Source of the DNA: Kushneria sinocarnis
GTDB taxonomy: Bacteria; Pseudomonadota; Gammaproteobacteria; Pseudomonadales; Halomonadaceae
Assembly (NCBI RefSeq): GCF_003633775.1
Contig: NZ_RBIN01000004.1
Span: 310,001 to 374,000, forward strand
Direction of reading: 5' to 3'
Length of the DNA stretch: 64,000 nt
The position numbers and the translations under genes were made by a program. Each line of letters starts with the position of its first letter. Position 1 is the first letter of the stretch. A model generated the notes under the pieces. The model was given only the letters and a program-made list of their open reading frames with translations, was not told the origin of the DNA and did no database searches. Shown piece after piece: positions 9,707 through 21,908 of this stretch.

Positions 9707-10849
9707 ATGACCCCAGCCCCTAGTGACACCCTTGCGCTGGCGATCGACCTGCTGTCGCGCCGTTCGCTGACGCCGGCTGATGCCGGCTGCCAGACACTGC
9801 TGGGCGAACGTCTCGAACGGCTTGGCTTCAGGCTCGAAACCCTTCATCAGGGTGAGGTCACCAACCTCTGGGCGACGCGCGGCGAGGGCGACACCCTGGT
9901 GCTGGCCGGCCATACCGATGTGGTCCCCACCGGACCCGAGCAGCAGTGGGAGTTCCCGCCCTTCGAGCCGACCCTCAATGACGCGGGCGAACTCTGCGGA
10001 CGCGGCGCCGCCGACATGAAGGGCAGTCTGGCGGCGATGGTAACCGCGGTGGAACGTTTCGTGACCGCCCACCCGACACATCATGGCCGGCTGGCATTGC
10101 TGATCACCAGTGACGAGGAAGGGCCGGCGGTCGATGGCACCCGCGCCGTGGTCGAACAGCTGCGCCAGCGCGGCGAACGGGCGCAGTGGTGTATCGTCGG
10201 CGAGCCCTCATCGAACGACCTGCCCGGCGATGTCGTCAAGAACGGCCGTCGCGGCTCGCTCGGGGCACGACTGACCGTGCATGGCGTGCAGGGCCACGTG
10301 GCCTACCCGCACACCACGCGCAATCCGATTCACCAGGCCGCGCCGGCGCTGGCCGCGCTGGCTGCCGAGCAGTGGGATGCCGGCAACGATCACTTCCCGG
10401 CCACCAGCTTCCAGATCTCCAACATCCATGCCGGCACCGGTGCCACCAACGTGGTGCCCGGTGAGCTGGAGGTCGTGTTCAACTTCCGCTTTTCCACCGA
10501 AGTCACTGCCGAGACGCTCCAGCAGCGCACCCGGGAGATCCTGGACGCCCGGGGGCTGGAGTACAGCCTCGACTGGACCCTGTTCGGCGAGCCCTTCCTG
10601 ACCCGGGAAGGCCGGCTGCTGGACGCCGTCATCACGTCGCTCGAAGCGGTCACCGGACGGCGGCCGCAGCTCTCCACTGCCGGCGGCACTTCCGACGGAC
10701 GCTTCATCGCCGCCGGTCTGGGTGCCCAGGTGATCGAGCTCGGCCCCTGCAATGCCACCATTCACAAGGTGAACGAGCGGGTACGGGCAGGCGATCTCGA
10801 TACGCTGAGCCAGGCATACGAAGCCATCATGCAACGCCTGCTGGGGTAA
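9707..10849 (+). CDS. dapE: Succinyl-diaminopimelate desuccinylase
   Basis: Zinc M20-family hydrolase that releases succinate from N-succinyl-LL-diaminopimelate. Metal and catalytic motifs are [12 protein letters not shown] (His, Asp), [15 protein letters not shown] (bridging Asp) and [13 protein letters not shown] (Glu-Glu). The dimerisation region has [18 protein letters not shown] and the C-terminus [13 protein letters not shown] start at the ATG at 9707 (380 aa). An upstream GTG at 9674 would add 11 residues with no family match. Confidence 0.95.
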   Translation: MTPAPSDTLALAIDLLSRRSLTPADAGCQTLLGERLERLGFRLETLHQGEVTNLWATRGEGDTLVLAGHTDVVPTGPEQQWEFPPFEPTLNDAGELCGRGAADMKGSLAAMVTAVERFVTAHPTHHGRLALLITSDEEGPAVDGTRAVVEQLRQRGERAQWCIVGEPSSNDLPGDVVKNGRRGSLGARLTVHGVQGHVAYPHTTRNPIHQAAPALAALAAEQWDAGNDHFPATSFQISNIHAGTGATNVVPGELEVVFNFRFSTEVTAETLQQRTREILDARGLEYSLDWTLFGEPFLTREGRLLDAVITSLEAVTGRRPQLSTAGGTSDGRFIAAGLGAQVIELGPCNATIHKVNERVRAGDLDTLSQAYEAIMQRLLG

Positions 10850-10851
10850 TC

Positions 10852-11241
10852 ATGGAGCGCTATCCGGACATCGAAATCTATCTGCAGTGCCATGATGTCG
10901 GCACCATTGCCGGCTGGCTGAGCGAGGCCCTCGACGGCCCGGCCGAGTTCCGCCCGGCGGGCCGCAACCGCTGGCGCTGCCATGTGGCCGGCAACGGCGC
11001 GACGATCCCGGTACTGCTGATCGAGAACGCCACCGAAGACTTTTCCAGCCTGTGGTTCGACAGCGACGCCACGCCCTGGCCCCGGGACGTCGACTGCGCC
11101 CGTCAGGCCAGTCAGGCCCTGAACTGCGAGGTACGCTGCTCGCTGGGCAGCTGGCAGCCGGGTGACGATCCCGATCGCTTCCTGCAGATCAGTGCCGACG
11201 GCGAGGAGCAGGTGATCGACTGGCCCGACTCCGGTCAGTAA
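10852..11241 (+). CDS. Conserved hypothetical protein downstream of dapE
   Basis: A 129-residue soluble protein that starts 2 bases after the dapE stop, so it is almost certainly co-translated with dapE. I do not recognise the family. It is acidic and Trp-rich, with FSSLWFDSDATPWPRDVDCA in the middle and SLGSWQPGDDPDRFLQIS near the end. There is no signal peptide, membrane span or recognisable catalytic motif. Its position suggests a small accessory role, but nothing in the sequence fixes it. Confidence 0.8.
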   Translation: MERYPDIEIYLQCHDVGTIAGWLSEALDGPAEFRPAGRNRWRCHVAGNGATIPVLLIENATEDFSSLWFDSDATPWPRDVDCARQASQALNCEVRCSLGSWQPGDDPDRFLQISADGEEQVIDWPDSGQ

Positions 11242-11262
11242 CCGGCGGCCGTCATGCAGGCG

Positions 11263-11280
11263 CCCCGCACAATGGCGGGG
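11263..11280. terminator. Hairpin in the convergent gap after the dapE operon
   Basis: CCCCGC/GCGGGG stem with a 6-base loop between two convergent genes. It lacks a T-run on either side, so terminator function is only plausible. Confidence 0.3.
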
Positions 11281-11312
11281 TGCGAGGGGGGAAGGGGGTG
11301 GCCGGTGGCGCG

Positions 11313-11777
11313 TCAGGTAATGACGGTCACGTCCTCGGCCTGCAGCCCGCGCTCGTTCTGCACTGCGTGGTAACGCACGCGCTGCCCTTCCGCCAGGGTG
11401 CGGTGCCCCTTGCCGCGGATGGCCCGGAAATGGACGAAGACATCCTCGCCCCCATCCCGCGTGATGAAACCGTACCCCTTGTTGACATTGAACCACTTGA
11501 CCACGCCGATCTCGCGGTCATCGTTCTCCACCTCGGCAATATTGGCCAGCTTCGGGGTCAGCACATGCACCGCCAGGGTAGCAATCTCCAGCATGATGAA
11601 CGCCGCCAGCGCCGCCAGGATATAGGCCATGACATAACCACCAGCGGCCACGGTATCGCCGAACACGCCGGCAAAGCGATCGCCGCTGAGCATGATGAGG
11701 AAAGCCGTCAGCAGCGGTGTCGGCAGCGCAAGCAACAGACTGATCAGTGTACAGCGCAACAGTGTTTTGGCACTCAT
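11313..11777 (-). CDS. Membrane-anchored cold-shock-domain protein
   Basis: A 154-residue protein with two hydrophobic spans (about 8-31 and 46-72) followed by a cytosolic cold-shock domain (about 88-154). The domain has [20 protein letters not shown], with RNP1-like GYGFI and RNP2-like VFVHF, and ends [20 protein letters not shown]. Single cold-shock domains bind single-stranded nucleic acid. Here the tether would hold it at the inner membrane. Standard CspA proteins are about 70 residues and have no membrane part. The ribosome site is weak. Its RNA targets and function are unknown. Confidence 0.85.
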   Translation of the reverse strand: MSAKTLLRCTLISLLLALPTPLLTAFLIMLSGDRFAGVFGDTVAAGGYVMAYILAALAAFIMLEIATLAVHVLTPKLANIAEVENDDREIGVVKWFNVNKGYGFITRDGGEDVFVHFRAIRGKGHRTLAEGQRVRYHAVQNERGLQAEDVTVIT

Positions 11778-11910
11778 GGATAGCAGACTCTGACTCTTAT
11801 CGGATTATTGAAGTATCCAGACCCCGAGCGGGGTCGATGATGTCCCGGCGCTACCCGCTCCCTCGAACCGGAGCGAACGGGACGCAACAGACTGCACGGA
11901 GGAACCGTCG

Positions 11911-12195
11911 ATGAATACGCCCCCGCAACCGGATGATTCTAACATGCACGCCGAGGGGTCGCTTGAAGCGACCCTGACACGTCTGGAGGATCTGGAAAGC
12001 CGACTGGCCTGGCAGGAGGACTGGCTGGAGCGCCTCGACGAGACGCTCAATCGTCAGGCCGCCACGCTCGATCGGGTCGAGCGCCTGTGCAACCTGATGC
12101 AGACCCGACTGCGCGAGCAGCGCAGTGCACTGGACGAGCTGCAGCACGATCAGGGCGGCGCCCCGGAGCACGACGAGCGCCCGCCCCACTACTGA
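11911..12195 (+). CDS. slyX: SlyX family protein
   Basis: A 94-residue predicted coiled coil: LEDLESRLAWQEDWLERLDE and further heptad-like Leu spacing, ending in the family's hallmark PPHY C-terminus. GGAGGAA lies 8 bases before the ATG. The role of SlyX is unknown. The first 15 or so residues are a polar extension, and an internal Met at 11944 could also serve as start. Confidence 0.85.
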   Translation: MNTPPQPDDSNMHAEGSLEATLTRLEDLESRLAWQEDWLERLDETLNRQAATLDRVERLCNLMQTRLREQRSALDELQHDQGGAPEHDERPPHY

Positions 12196-12268
12196 GCCCG
12201 TCCGGACGCCACGGCGATGGCGGCGCGTTCGAAACGCCCCGCCATCATCACTGCTGTCGACCCGGTTT

Positions 12269-13375
<1,107 letters not shown>

Positions 13376-13404
13376 TCAATGGCGTTGATGTAGCGGCAAC
13401 CGGG

Positions 13405-13584
13405 CTATTCATCGCTGCCATCCTCGCGCGAGAGCCTGACCTCGGGTGTTCCGTCGATCTCGGAGAGCACGACATTGACAACAATCGGGGCGCAGCACCA
13501 GTAACAGTCATGCACGCTTTCATGACTCCCCTCGCCCGGATCGATCATCATTTCGAAATCGGCACCGCACCACGGGCAGTTCAC
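13405..13584 (-). CDS. CPXCG-motif cysteine-rich small protein (about 59 aa)
   Basis: A short reading frame on the minus strand, decoded directly. It begins (GTG) MNCPWCGADFEMMIDPGEG, continues SHESVHDCYWCCAPIVVNV, and ends LSREDGSDE before TAG at 13405-13407. The CPxC plus CxxCC pair matches the cysteine-rich CPXCG family, a probable zinc-binding small protein of unknown function. The GTG at 13582-13584 is chosen because the frame closes at a TAG only seven codons upstream. An ATT at 13594-13596, preceded by AGGAA, is the alternative start. It lies upstream of trxB on the same strand, 158 bases away. Confidence 0.75.
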   Translation of the reverse strand: MNCPWCGADFEMMIDPGEGSHESVHDCYWCCAPIVVNVVLSEIDGTPEVRLSREDGSDE

Positions 13585-13942
13585 CTCGCGTGGAATCAGT
13601 TCCTACATGACCACTCTCCCCGACCTTCGTCGCAATACACGAAATACACCTGTTATTCGAATGAGGTCATCGCATTATGCTTTCAACCTGATACCATTTG
13701 CGCTGTCGATGCGAGCCGATTTCGTGTCGACAATCCGGCAGGCGATGCAGGCACGCTCCGGCCGTGAGCGGCCGTGTCGTTCATGGCCCGACGCAGCGGT
13801 CATGCAAGCGCGCTCCCAGAGCGTTGCGACTGCAGCAGCCGGCGTCGTTTCATGACCCGTGGACCCATGACTGGCGGGCAGCGATCCGGAGTGACGGCGT
13901 GCACTCCGATGATCGCAGCCCCATGAAGAGAGGAGCAGGTGC
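13585..13942. other. Gap between the CPXCG gene and acnA
   Basis: About 360 bases, divergent to both sides, so it should hold promoters for the minus-strand CPXCG gene and for acnA. I see a weak -10-like TATGCT near 13676 and a good acnA ribosome site (GAGAGGAGC, 13926-13939). I see no clear -35, operator or RNA gene. Short reading frames here have no coding character. Confidence 0.4.
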
Positions 13943-16678
<2,736 letters not shown>

Positions 16679-16711
16679 GCCGCGTTCGCGGTTGCGGTGC
16701 ACAGCACAGCG

Positions 16712-16739
16712 AAAGGGCGCCCCGTGGGGCGCCCTTTTT
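16712..16739 (+). terminator. Intrinsic terminator of acnA
   Basis: A 9-bp GC-only stem (GGGCGCCCC/GGGGCGCCC) with A3 before it and T5 after, 33 bases past the acnA stop. Confidence 0.9.
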
Positions 16740-16773
16740 CATGCCATCACTCACCTGGTACCACTGCGTCGCT

Positions 16774-17427
16774 TCAGTGCCGGCCCATGCGCTTGAAGCG
16801 CCGGCGTGCCAGCAGCCAGAGTTCGACACAGGCCGCGAACATCAGCGCGTAGCCCAGCAGCTCCAGGGTCTCCTCGACCCCACTCTTGATACGATACTGA
16901 TACGCCTCGCCCAGTACGGCCTCCCACAGCGCACTGCGTCCCATCAGGCGGGAGAAGACATAGGTGGCCATGAAGCCCCCCATGAACAGTCCGAAACCGG
17001 ACCAGGCGAAAAAGCTGCGACACTCCTCGGCGATCTGCTCGCGCTGACGCCAGAGATGACGCACGGTAGCGATCGCCACCACGGCTACCAGCCACTGCCA
17101 CAGGCCATCGAAGAGACGATCAAGCTGGAAGTCCTGTTCACGGATCAGGGAAGCCAGCAGCCAGCCGAACATCAGCGCCGTACCGGCAGGCCATGTGCCC
17201 AGTTGTCGGGTACGCCAGAGCAGGATCAGACTGACGAGCAACAGGCCACTCTGGGCCAGCTCCACGAAGGAGAGTTCGGAAAAGCGGGTGCCGGGATTCG
17301 CCAGAACACTCCAGTACTGCATCTGGCACAGCAGTGCCAGAGCGCACAGATAGACGAAATAGCGGCCGAGGATGGCAAGCGGTGCCGAGCGGAGATCGGT
17401 ATCCGTTACGGAAGAAGGGTGATTCAT
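16774..17427 (-). CDS. Unknown polytopic membrane protein
   Basis: A 217-residue protein with about six hydrophobic segments (roughly 20-40, 52-70, 80-95, 108-122, 140-160, 187-208). Basic residues follow the last span (ARRRFKRMGRH), which puts the C-terminus in the cytoplasm. The polar loop LIREQDFQLDRLFDGLWQW separates spans three and four. I do not recognise the family. It is convergent with acnA and follows the YeeE/YedE transporter gene on the same strand, but a terminator lies between them, so they are probably separate units. Confidence 0.8.
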   Translation of the reverse strand: MNHPSSVTDTDLRSAPLAILGRYFVYLCALALLCQMQYWSVLANPGTRFSELSFVELAQSGLLLVSLILLWRTRQLGTWPAGTALMFGWLLASLIREQDFQLDRLFDGLWQWLVAVVAIATVRHLWRQREQIAEECRSFFAWSGFGLFMGGFMATYVFSRLMGRSALWEAVLGEAYQYRIKSGVEETLELLGYALMFAACVELWLLARRRFKRMGRH

Positions 17428-17512
17428 GGTCTGACCTGATAGTGAGTCTGCTAACCATGCAGTCTACCCCAAGAAGGTTATCAACGCCTGTTCGAAAACT
17501 GATGGAGGCATG

Positions 17513-17538
17513 AAAAAAGCCTGCCCGGGCGGGCAGGC
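17513..17538 (-). terminator. Intrinsic terminator of the YeeE/YedE-type gene
   Basis: On the minus strand GCCTGCCC and GGGCAGGC form an 8-bp stem with a 4-base loop, followed directly by T6, 28 bases after the stop codon. Confidence 0.9.
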
Positions 17539-17565
17539 CTGTGCATCCGTTTGCCTGCTGGCGCT

Positions 17566-18798
17566 TCAGACCCCGCTGACCACGGGCCTTTTCGGCTGCC
17601 GGAAGAAGAACGGTCGCAGCTTCACCCCCAGCATGTTGCCGGCAAAGGCACACACCAGCCACAGCCAGCCGTGCAGGCTGCCGGAGGCGATACCACCGAA
17701 GTAGGCGCCGATGTTGCAGCCGAAGGCGATACGCGCGCCGTAGCCGAGCAGAATGCCGCCGATGGCCGCCGCCACCAGCGAACGCAGCGGGATGTCGAAC
17801 CTGGGCGCAAAGCGCCCGGCCAGTGCCGCGGCCAGCATGGCACCGGCGATGACACCGACATCCATCACCGTGGTGACGTCATGCCAGATGCTTTCCGAGA
17901 GCGCCCGGGCATTGCCCGGCTGCTGCCAGTACGCCCACTGCCCGGGGTCGATGCCGAACAGCTGGGTGAGCTTCGCACCCCACAGCGCAAAGGCCGAGGT
18001 GATGCCCCACGGGCGCCCGGCAATTGCCAGCGTGACGAAGTTCAGCACCGCCAGCGCGACCGCCCCGAACAGCAGCGGCCAGGGGCCGCGCAGCCAGCGC
18101 GAACCGTGCTGCTGACGCGGTGCTGCAGCCCGTTCGAGCGTGCCGTGACGCCGCTTCTCGAACCAGACGGTGACTGCCGCGATGGCGCCGAACAGCAGCA
18201 GGCTGAGCATGATGCCGCCGCTGGACCCCAGGCGGGTCGCCAGCGAGACCGGCTGAAGGGCCGGCAGCGAGGTCCACCAGTCGAAGTGGATCGTGGCGAG
18301 CAGCGAGCCGATGATGAAAAAGACCAGCGTGATCATCATGCGGGCGTTGCCGCCACCGGCGGTGAACAGCGTGCCCGAGGCACAGCCGCCTCCCAGTTGC
18401 ATGCCCAGGCCGAACATGAAGGCACCGGCCACGACCGACAGCCCGATCGGCGACACGAAACCGTGTACCGGGTGGCCGAACAGGGTGCCGGTCGCCAGCG
18501 GGGGAAAGAACAGCACCACGGCCACCGCCAGCAGCACCATCTGCGCCCGCAGACCGCGTCCGCGACGATCGATGATGAACACCCGCCAGGCCGAGGTGAA
18601 ACCGAAGGCAGCGTGATAGAGCACCGCACCCAGTGCGCCCCCGACGAGCAGCAACGCCCCCTGGGCCGGCGAAATGGTACCGGCGAGCACCAGCGTGCCG
18701 AGCACCAGCACGGCGGCCGCCACGATGCCGGCAATCAGCGAGCTGCGCGGCAGCGCCTGGTCATCGCGCCTGGATGATACCAGTGTGGGTCCTGCCAT
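17566..18798 (-). CDS. YeeE/YedE family thiosulfate/sulfur-compound transporter
   Basis: A 410-residue inner-membrane protein with about ten hydrophobic segments in two related halves. Each half carries the family's conserved Cys: GMQLGGGCASGTLF in the first and ARIAFGCNIGAYFGGIASG in the second. These cysteines line the transport path in thiosulfate transporter TsuA (YeeE). The ATG at 18796-18798 is chosen because GGGAGG lies 7 bases upstream. Ten in-frame residues further upstream are not needed. No YeeD/TusA-like partner gene is adjacent, unlike many family members, so the physiological substrate remains inferred. Confidence 0.85.
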   Translation of the reverse strand: MAGPTLVSSRRDDQALPRSSLIAGIVAAAVLVLGTLVLAGTISPAQGALLLVGGALGAVLYHAAFGFTSAWRVFIIDRRGRGLRAQMVLLAVAVVLFFPPLATGTLFGHPVHGFVSPIGLSVVAGAFMFGLGMQLGGGCASGTLFTAGGGNARMMITLVFFIIGSLLATIHFDWWTSLPALQPVSLATRLGSSGGIMLSLLLFGAIAAVTVWFEKRRHGTLERAAAPRQQHGSRWLRGPWPLLFGAVALAVLNFVTLAIAGRPWGITSAFALWGAKLTQLFGIDPGQWAYWQQPGNARALSESIWHDVTTVMDVGVIAGAMLAAALAGRFAPRFDIPLRSLVAAAIGGILLGYGARIAFGCNIGAYFGGIASGSLHGWLWLVCAFAGNMLGVKLRPFFFRQPKRPVVSGV

Positions 18799-18804
18799 CA
18801 GAAC

Positions 18805-18822
18805 CTCCCGATTCAAGAAATG
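18805..18822 (-). repeat. Left arm of inverted repeat shared by two divergent leaders
   Basis: Read on the minus strand, CATTTCTTGAATCGGGAG precedes the YeeE/YedE-type gene. It matches 16 of 18 bases of the plus-strand leader at 18958-18975 in front of the S9 peptidase gene. Each arm contains that gene's ribosome site. Confidence 0.6.
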
Positions 18823-18957
18823 GGCCAAGTATTACCCCTGATTCTAGACCGGCAGCTTCTCCCGGCCCAAATCAAGCCTTTCAACGCCAGTGATTGAAGC
18901 AGCCTACGGCGCTTGCGATTCCTGCCGGCCGCCCACACATTGACCACAGCAATCGTT

Positions 18958-18975
18958 CATTTTCTGAATCGGGAG
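18958..18975 (+). repeat. Right arm of inverted repeat shared by two divergent leaders
   Basis: CATTTTCTGAATCGGGAG, ending in the GGGAG ribosome site of the S9 peptidase gene. It is the partner of the arm at 18805-18822. The arms are 135 bases apart. Confidence 0.6.
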
Positions 18976-18984
18976 TGGCATGTC

Positions 18985-21009
18985 ATGCGTCGGATGATTC
19001 ACCCGGTCGGTCCTGTCATGAGCGCCGACACTGCGGCAGGTGGTGCGGCTGCGGGCAGCGGTGAAGCAGTACCGCTGATCGAGCGCGAGCGGCTGTTCGG
19101 CAACCCCCGTCGCGCCCAGGGTCGGCTCAGCCCCGATGGCCGCTGGCTGGCCTGGATAGCCCCCAGGGACGAAGTGCTCAATCTCTGGGTCGCCCCCATC
19201 GATGCCCCCGATCAGGGCCGTGCGCTGACGGCCGAGCAGGTGCGCCCGATCCGCAGCTACTTCTGGAGTCCCGACAGCCGGGCACTGCTCTACGTCAACG
19301 ACAGCGGCGGTGACGAGAATTTCAGACTGTTCAGCGTGGATATCGAAAGCGGCGAGCAGCGCACCCTGACCCCCTTCGAGGACACCCGGGTACAGATCAT
19401 CGGCGTCAGCCGGGAGATACGCGATCGCATCCTGGTCGGCATCAATCATCGTGATCCGCGCTGGCATGATGTCTACAGTCTCGAGCTGGCCAGCGGCGAG
19501 CTCACCCTGATACTGGAAAACGAGGGCTACGCCGGCTTTCTCGCCGATGAACATCTCGAACTGCGGCTGGCCGCCCAGCCCCTCGAGGACGGCGGCGAGG
19601 CGTTCTTCCGGATTACCGAGCAGGGCATCGAGCGCGAACCCTTCGCCACCATCGGCTTCGAGGACAGCGCCAATACCGGTCCGGTCGGTTTCACCCGGGA
19701 TGGCAGCACCGTCTACTGGATCGACAGCCGTGGGCGCGATACCGCGGCGCTGACCGCCCAGGACTGGGCCAGCGGGGAGCTGCGTCTGCTCGGCCATTCG
19801 CCGAAGGCCGATATTACCGATATCCTGCTCGACCCGCGCAGCGACGAGGTACAGGCCTGGGCGGTGGACTACCTGCGCACCGAATGGACCGCACTCGACG
19901 ACACCCTGGCTGCCGATCTTGCATTCCTCGATGAGCAGCTCAAGGGGGATATCGCCATCACCTCACGTACCGATGACGATCGTCGCTGGACGGTGGTCAA
20001 CGACCCGGTGACCGCGCCTGCCGAAACCTGGCTCTACGATCGCGAGCAGCGCACCCTGAGCTCGCTCTACGTCAGCCGCCCCGAACTCGCGGATGCGCCG
20101 CTGGCCGGCATGACGCCGCTGGAGCTCAGTGCCCGGGACGGCCGCACGCTGGTCTCCTACCTCACCCTTCCCCACGGCAGCGACGCCGATGGCTTTCACC
20201 GTCCGGCAGCACCGCTGCCGATGGTACTGCTGGTCCACGGCGGCCCCTGGGCGCGCGACAGCTATGGCAGCAACGGCTACCACCAGTGGCTGGCCAACCG
20301 CGGCTACGCCGTGCTGTCGGTGAATTACCGCGGCTCCACCGGCTTCAGCAAGGCCTTCACCGGCGCCGGCGACGGCGAATGGGCGGGGGCCATGCATGAT
20401 GATCTGCTCGATGCCGTCGACTGGGCCATCAGCGCCGGCGTGGCCGACTCCGATCGGGTGGCCATCATGGGCGGCTCCTACGGCGGTTATGCCACCCTGG
20501 TCGGCCTGACCTTTACCCCGGAGCGCTTTGCCTGCGGGGTGGATATCGTCGGCCCCTCCAATCTGGAGACCCTGCTCTCCACCATTCCGCCCTACTGGGA
20601 GGCCGGCAAGCGGCAGATGTACCGGCGCATGGCCGACCCGAACACTCAGGCCGGCGCGGCCTGGCTGAAGGAGCGCTCGCCCCTGACCCATGCCGACCGG
20701 ATCACCAGGCCGCTACTGATCGGCCAGGGTGCCAACGACCCCCGGGTCAGGCAGGCGGAGAGCGACCAGATCGTCGAGGCCATGAAGCACAACGGCATCC
20801 CGGTGACCTATGTGCTCTTCCCCGACGAGGGGCACGGCTTTGCCCGGCCGGTCAACAACATCGCCTTCAACGCCGTCACCGAGGCCTTTCTGGCCGAGGC
20901 GCTGAGCGGCCGCTTCGAGCCGATCGGCGAGGCCCTGCAGCCCTCCTCCATTACCGTGCCGCACGGCGCCGAATATGCGCCCGGCGTGCGTGACGCCCTG
21001 CACGGCTGA
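18985..21009 (+). CDS. S9 family prolyl-oligopeptidase-type serine peptidase
   Basis: A 674-residue protein with an N-terminal beta-propeller made of WD/TolB-like repeats (AQGRLSPDGRWLAWIAP, FWSPDSRALLYVND) and a C-terminal alpha/beta-hydrolase domain. The catalytic triad can be read as Ser498 in GGSYGGYATL, Asp585 in GQGANDPRV and His617 in PDEGHGFARP. GGPWARDSYG supplies the oxyanion region. This is the acylaminoacyl-peptidase/dipeptidyl-peptidase type, acting on short peptides. I start at 18985 (GGGAG 9 bases upstream). No signal peptide is seen, so it is probably cytoplasmic. A start at 19018 is also possible. Confidence 0.9.
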   Translation: MRRMIHPVGPVMSADTAAGGAAAGSGEAVPLIERERLFGNPRRAQGRLSPDGRWLAWIAPRDEVLNLWVAPIDAPDQGRALTAEQVRPIRSYFWSPDSRALLYVNDSGGDENFRLFSVDIESGEQRTLTPFEDTRVQIIGVSREIRDRILVGINHRDPRWHDVYSLELASGELTLILENEGYAGFLADEHLELRLAAQPLEDGGEAFFRITEQGIEREPFATIGFEDSANTGPVGFTRDGSTVYWIDSRGRDTAALTAQDWASGELRLLGHSPKADITDILLDPRSDEVQAWAVDYLRTEWTALDDTLAADLAFLDEQLKGDIAITSRTDDDRRWTVVNDPVTAPAETWLYDREQRTLSSLYVSRPELADAPLAGMTPLELSARDGRTLVSYLTLPHGSDADGFHRPAAPLPMVLLVHGGPWARDSYGSNGYHQWLANRGYAVLSVNYRGSTGFSKAFTGAGDGEWAGAMHDDLLDAVDWAISAGVADSDRVAIMGGSYGGYATLVGLTFTPERFACGVDIVGPSNLETLLSTIPPYWEAGKRQMYRRMADPNTQAGAAWLKERSPLTHADRITRPLLIGQGANDPRVRQAESDQIVEAMKHNGIPVTYVLFPDEGHGFARPVNNIAFNAVTEAFLAEALSGRFEPIGEALQPSSITVPHGAEYAPGVRDALHG

Positions 21010-21040
21010 GCACCGGCGGGCAGCTCGCCCTCCCACGGCA

Positions 21041-21062
21041 CAGGGCGCCCACGGGCGCCCTG
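21041..21062. terminator. Inverted repeat between the convergent S9 peptidase and bactofilin genes
   Basis: CAGGGCGCCC and GGGCGCCCTG separated by two bases form a very stable hairpin in the convergent gap. There is no T-run, so this is terminator-like only. Confidence 0.4.
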
Positions 21063-21099
21063 AATCACGTCCGATGGCAAGGCCGGCGACGGGGCAGGC

Positions 21100-21684
21100 T
21101 CACGGAGGCGTGGCAGAGGACCCGCTGTCGTCGCCGGTATCCTGCTCGTCGTCCAGCGGCGTCACCGGCTGCAATTGCCGGACCGAGGCGGTCGCTCGGC
21201 TACCGGTGGCGTCACCGGCCACGGACAGCGTGTCGAAGAACGTCTTCAGCAGGGGATTGGCCGGATTCATGTCGACCGTCCCCTGAAATTCCGCCCCCTC
21301 CTCGATGACCAGCCCGGGCGAGTGCAGCTCACCGTTGACGCGTGCGCCGGCGACCACCCGGATGCTTTCGGAGGCTATCAGCCGCCCCTCGACACGGCCG
21401 GCCACCGTCAGCGACTGCGCCACGACATCCCCCTCGATCACGCCGCTGACCCCGACACCGACGGCATGCCGGCTGAACGTGACACTGCCGGTAATCTCGC
21501 CTTCGACGTGCAGGTCCTCTTCCCCGGCGACATCTCCGGTGATCCGGGTCGCCGAGCCGATCAGCGAACGCTTGCCGATGCGGGCCGTGGACGAGGAGGT
21601 GCCAGCCGCGACCTCCGTCTCCGCGCTATCCGCCGCGGCAGGGTGCTCACCCGTCTCATCACTGCTTCTTGTCCTGTGAAACAT
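21100..21684 (-). CDS. Bactofilin (cytosolic)
   Basis: Bactofilins are polymer-forming beta-helix cytoskeletal proteins. In this 194-residue protein a polar N-terminus is followed by the repeats ITGDVAGEEDLHVEGEITGS, VSGVIEGDVVAQSLTVAGRV and EGRLIASESIRVVAGARVNG, with glycine and valine at regular spacing. It ends in an acidic disordered tail. There is no membrane segment. The gene is divergent from a second bactofilin that does have one, and a palindrome lies between them. Confidence 0.88.
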   Translation of the reverse strand: MFHRTRSSDETGEHPAAADSAETEVAAGTSSSTARIGKRSLIGSATRITGDVAGEEDLHVEGEITGSVTFSRHAVGVGVSGVIEGDVVAQSLTVAGRVEGRLIASESIRVVAGARVNGELHSPGLVIEEGAEFQGTVDMNPANPLLKTFFDTLSVAGDATGSRATASVRQLQPVTPLDDEQDTGDDSGSSATPP

Positions 21685-21758
21685 GTCGATCTCCGCTGCC
21701 TCGAAACCCTTTTATACGCCATGAAGCGCACTTTAGTACGAACGGTTTCTGCTCAATT

Positions 21759-21780
21759 GGAATGAGGTTAACCTCATCCC
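21759..21780. promoter_or_regulatory. Palindromic operator candidate between the two bactofilin genes
   Basis: ATGAGGTTAACCTCAT is a perfect 16-base palindrome (21762-21777). With flanking GG/CC it extends to 22 bases with one mismatched pair. It lies 75 bases from one divergent start and about 130 from the other, a typical position for a dimeric regulator controlling both. The cognate regulator is not in the window. Confidence 0.55.
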
Positions 21781-21908
21781 CTGATCGGCACGATAACGAA
21801 CTTCTTCAGTCAGGGCGATCAAGACGGGGTGCCTCCGGTCGATAACACGTCGCGACCCTTTCCCCGGTCCCGGACCACCGATTCACGATTCACAGCACGG
21901 GTAATGTC

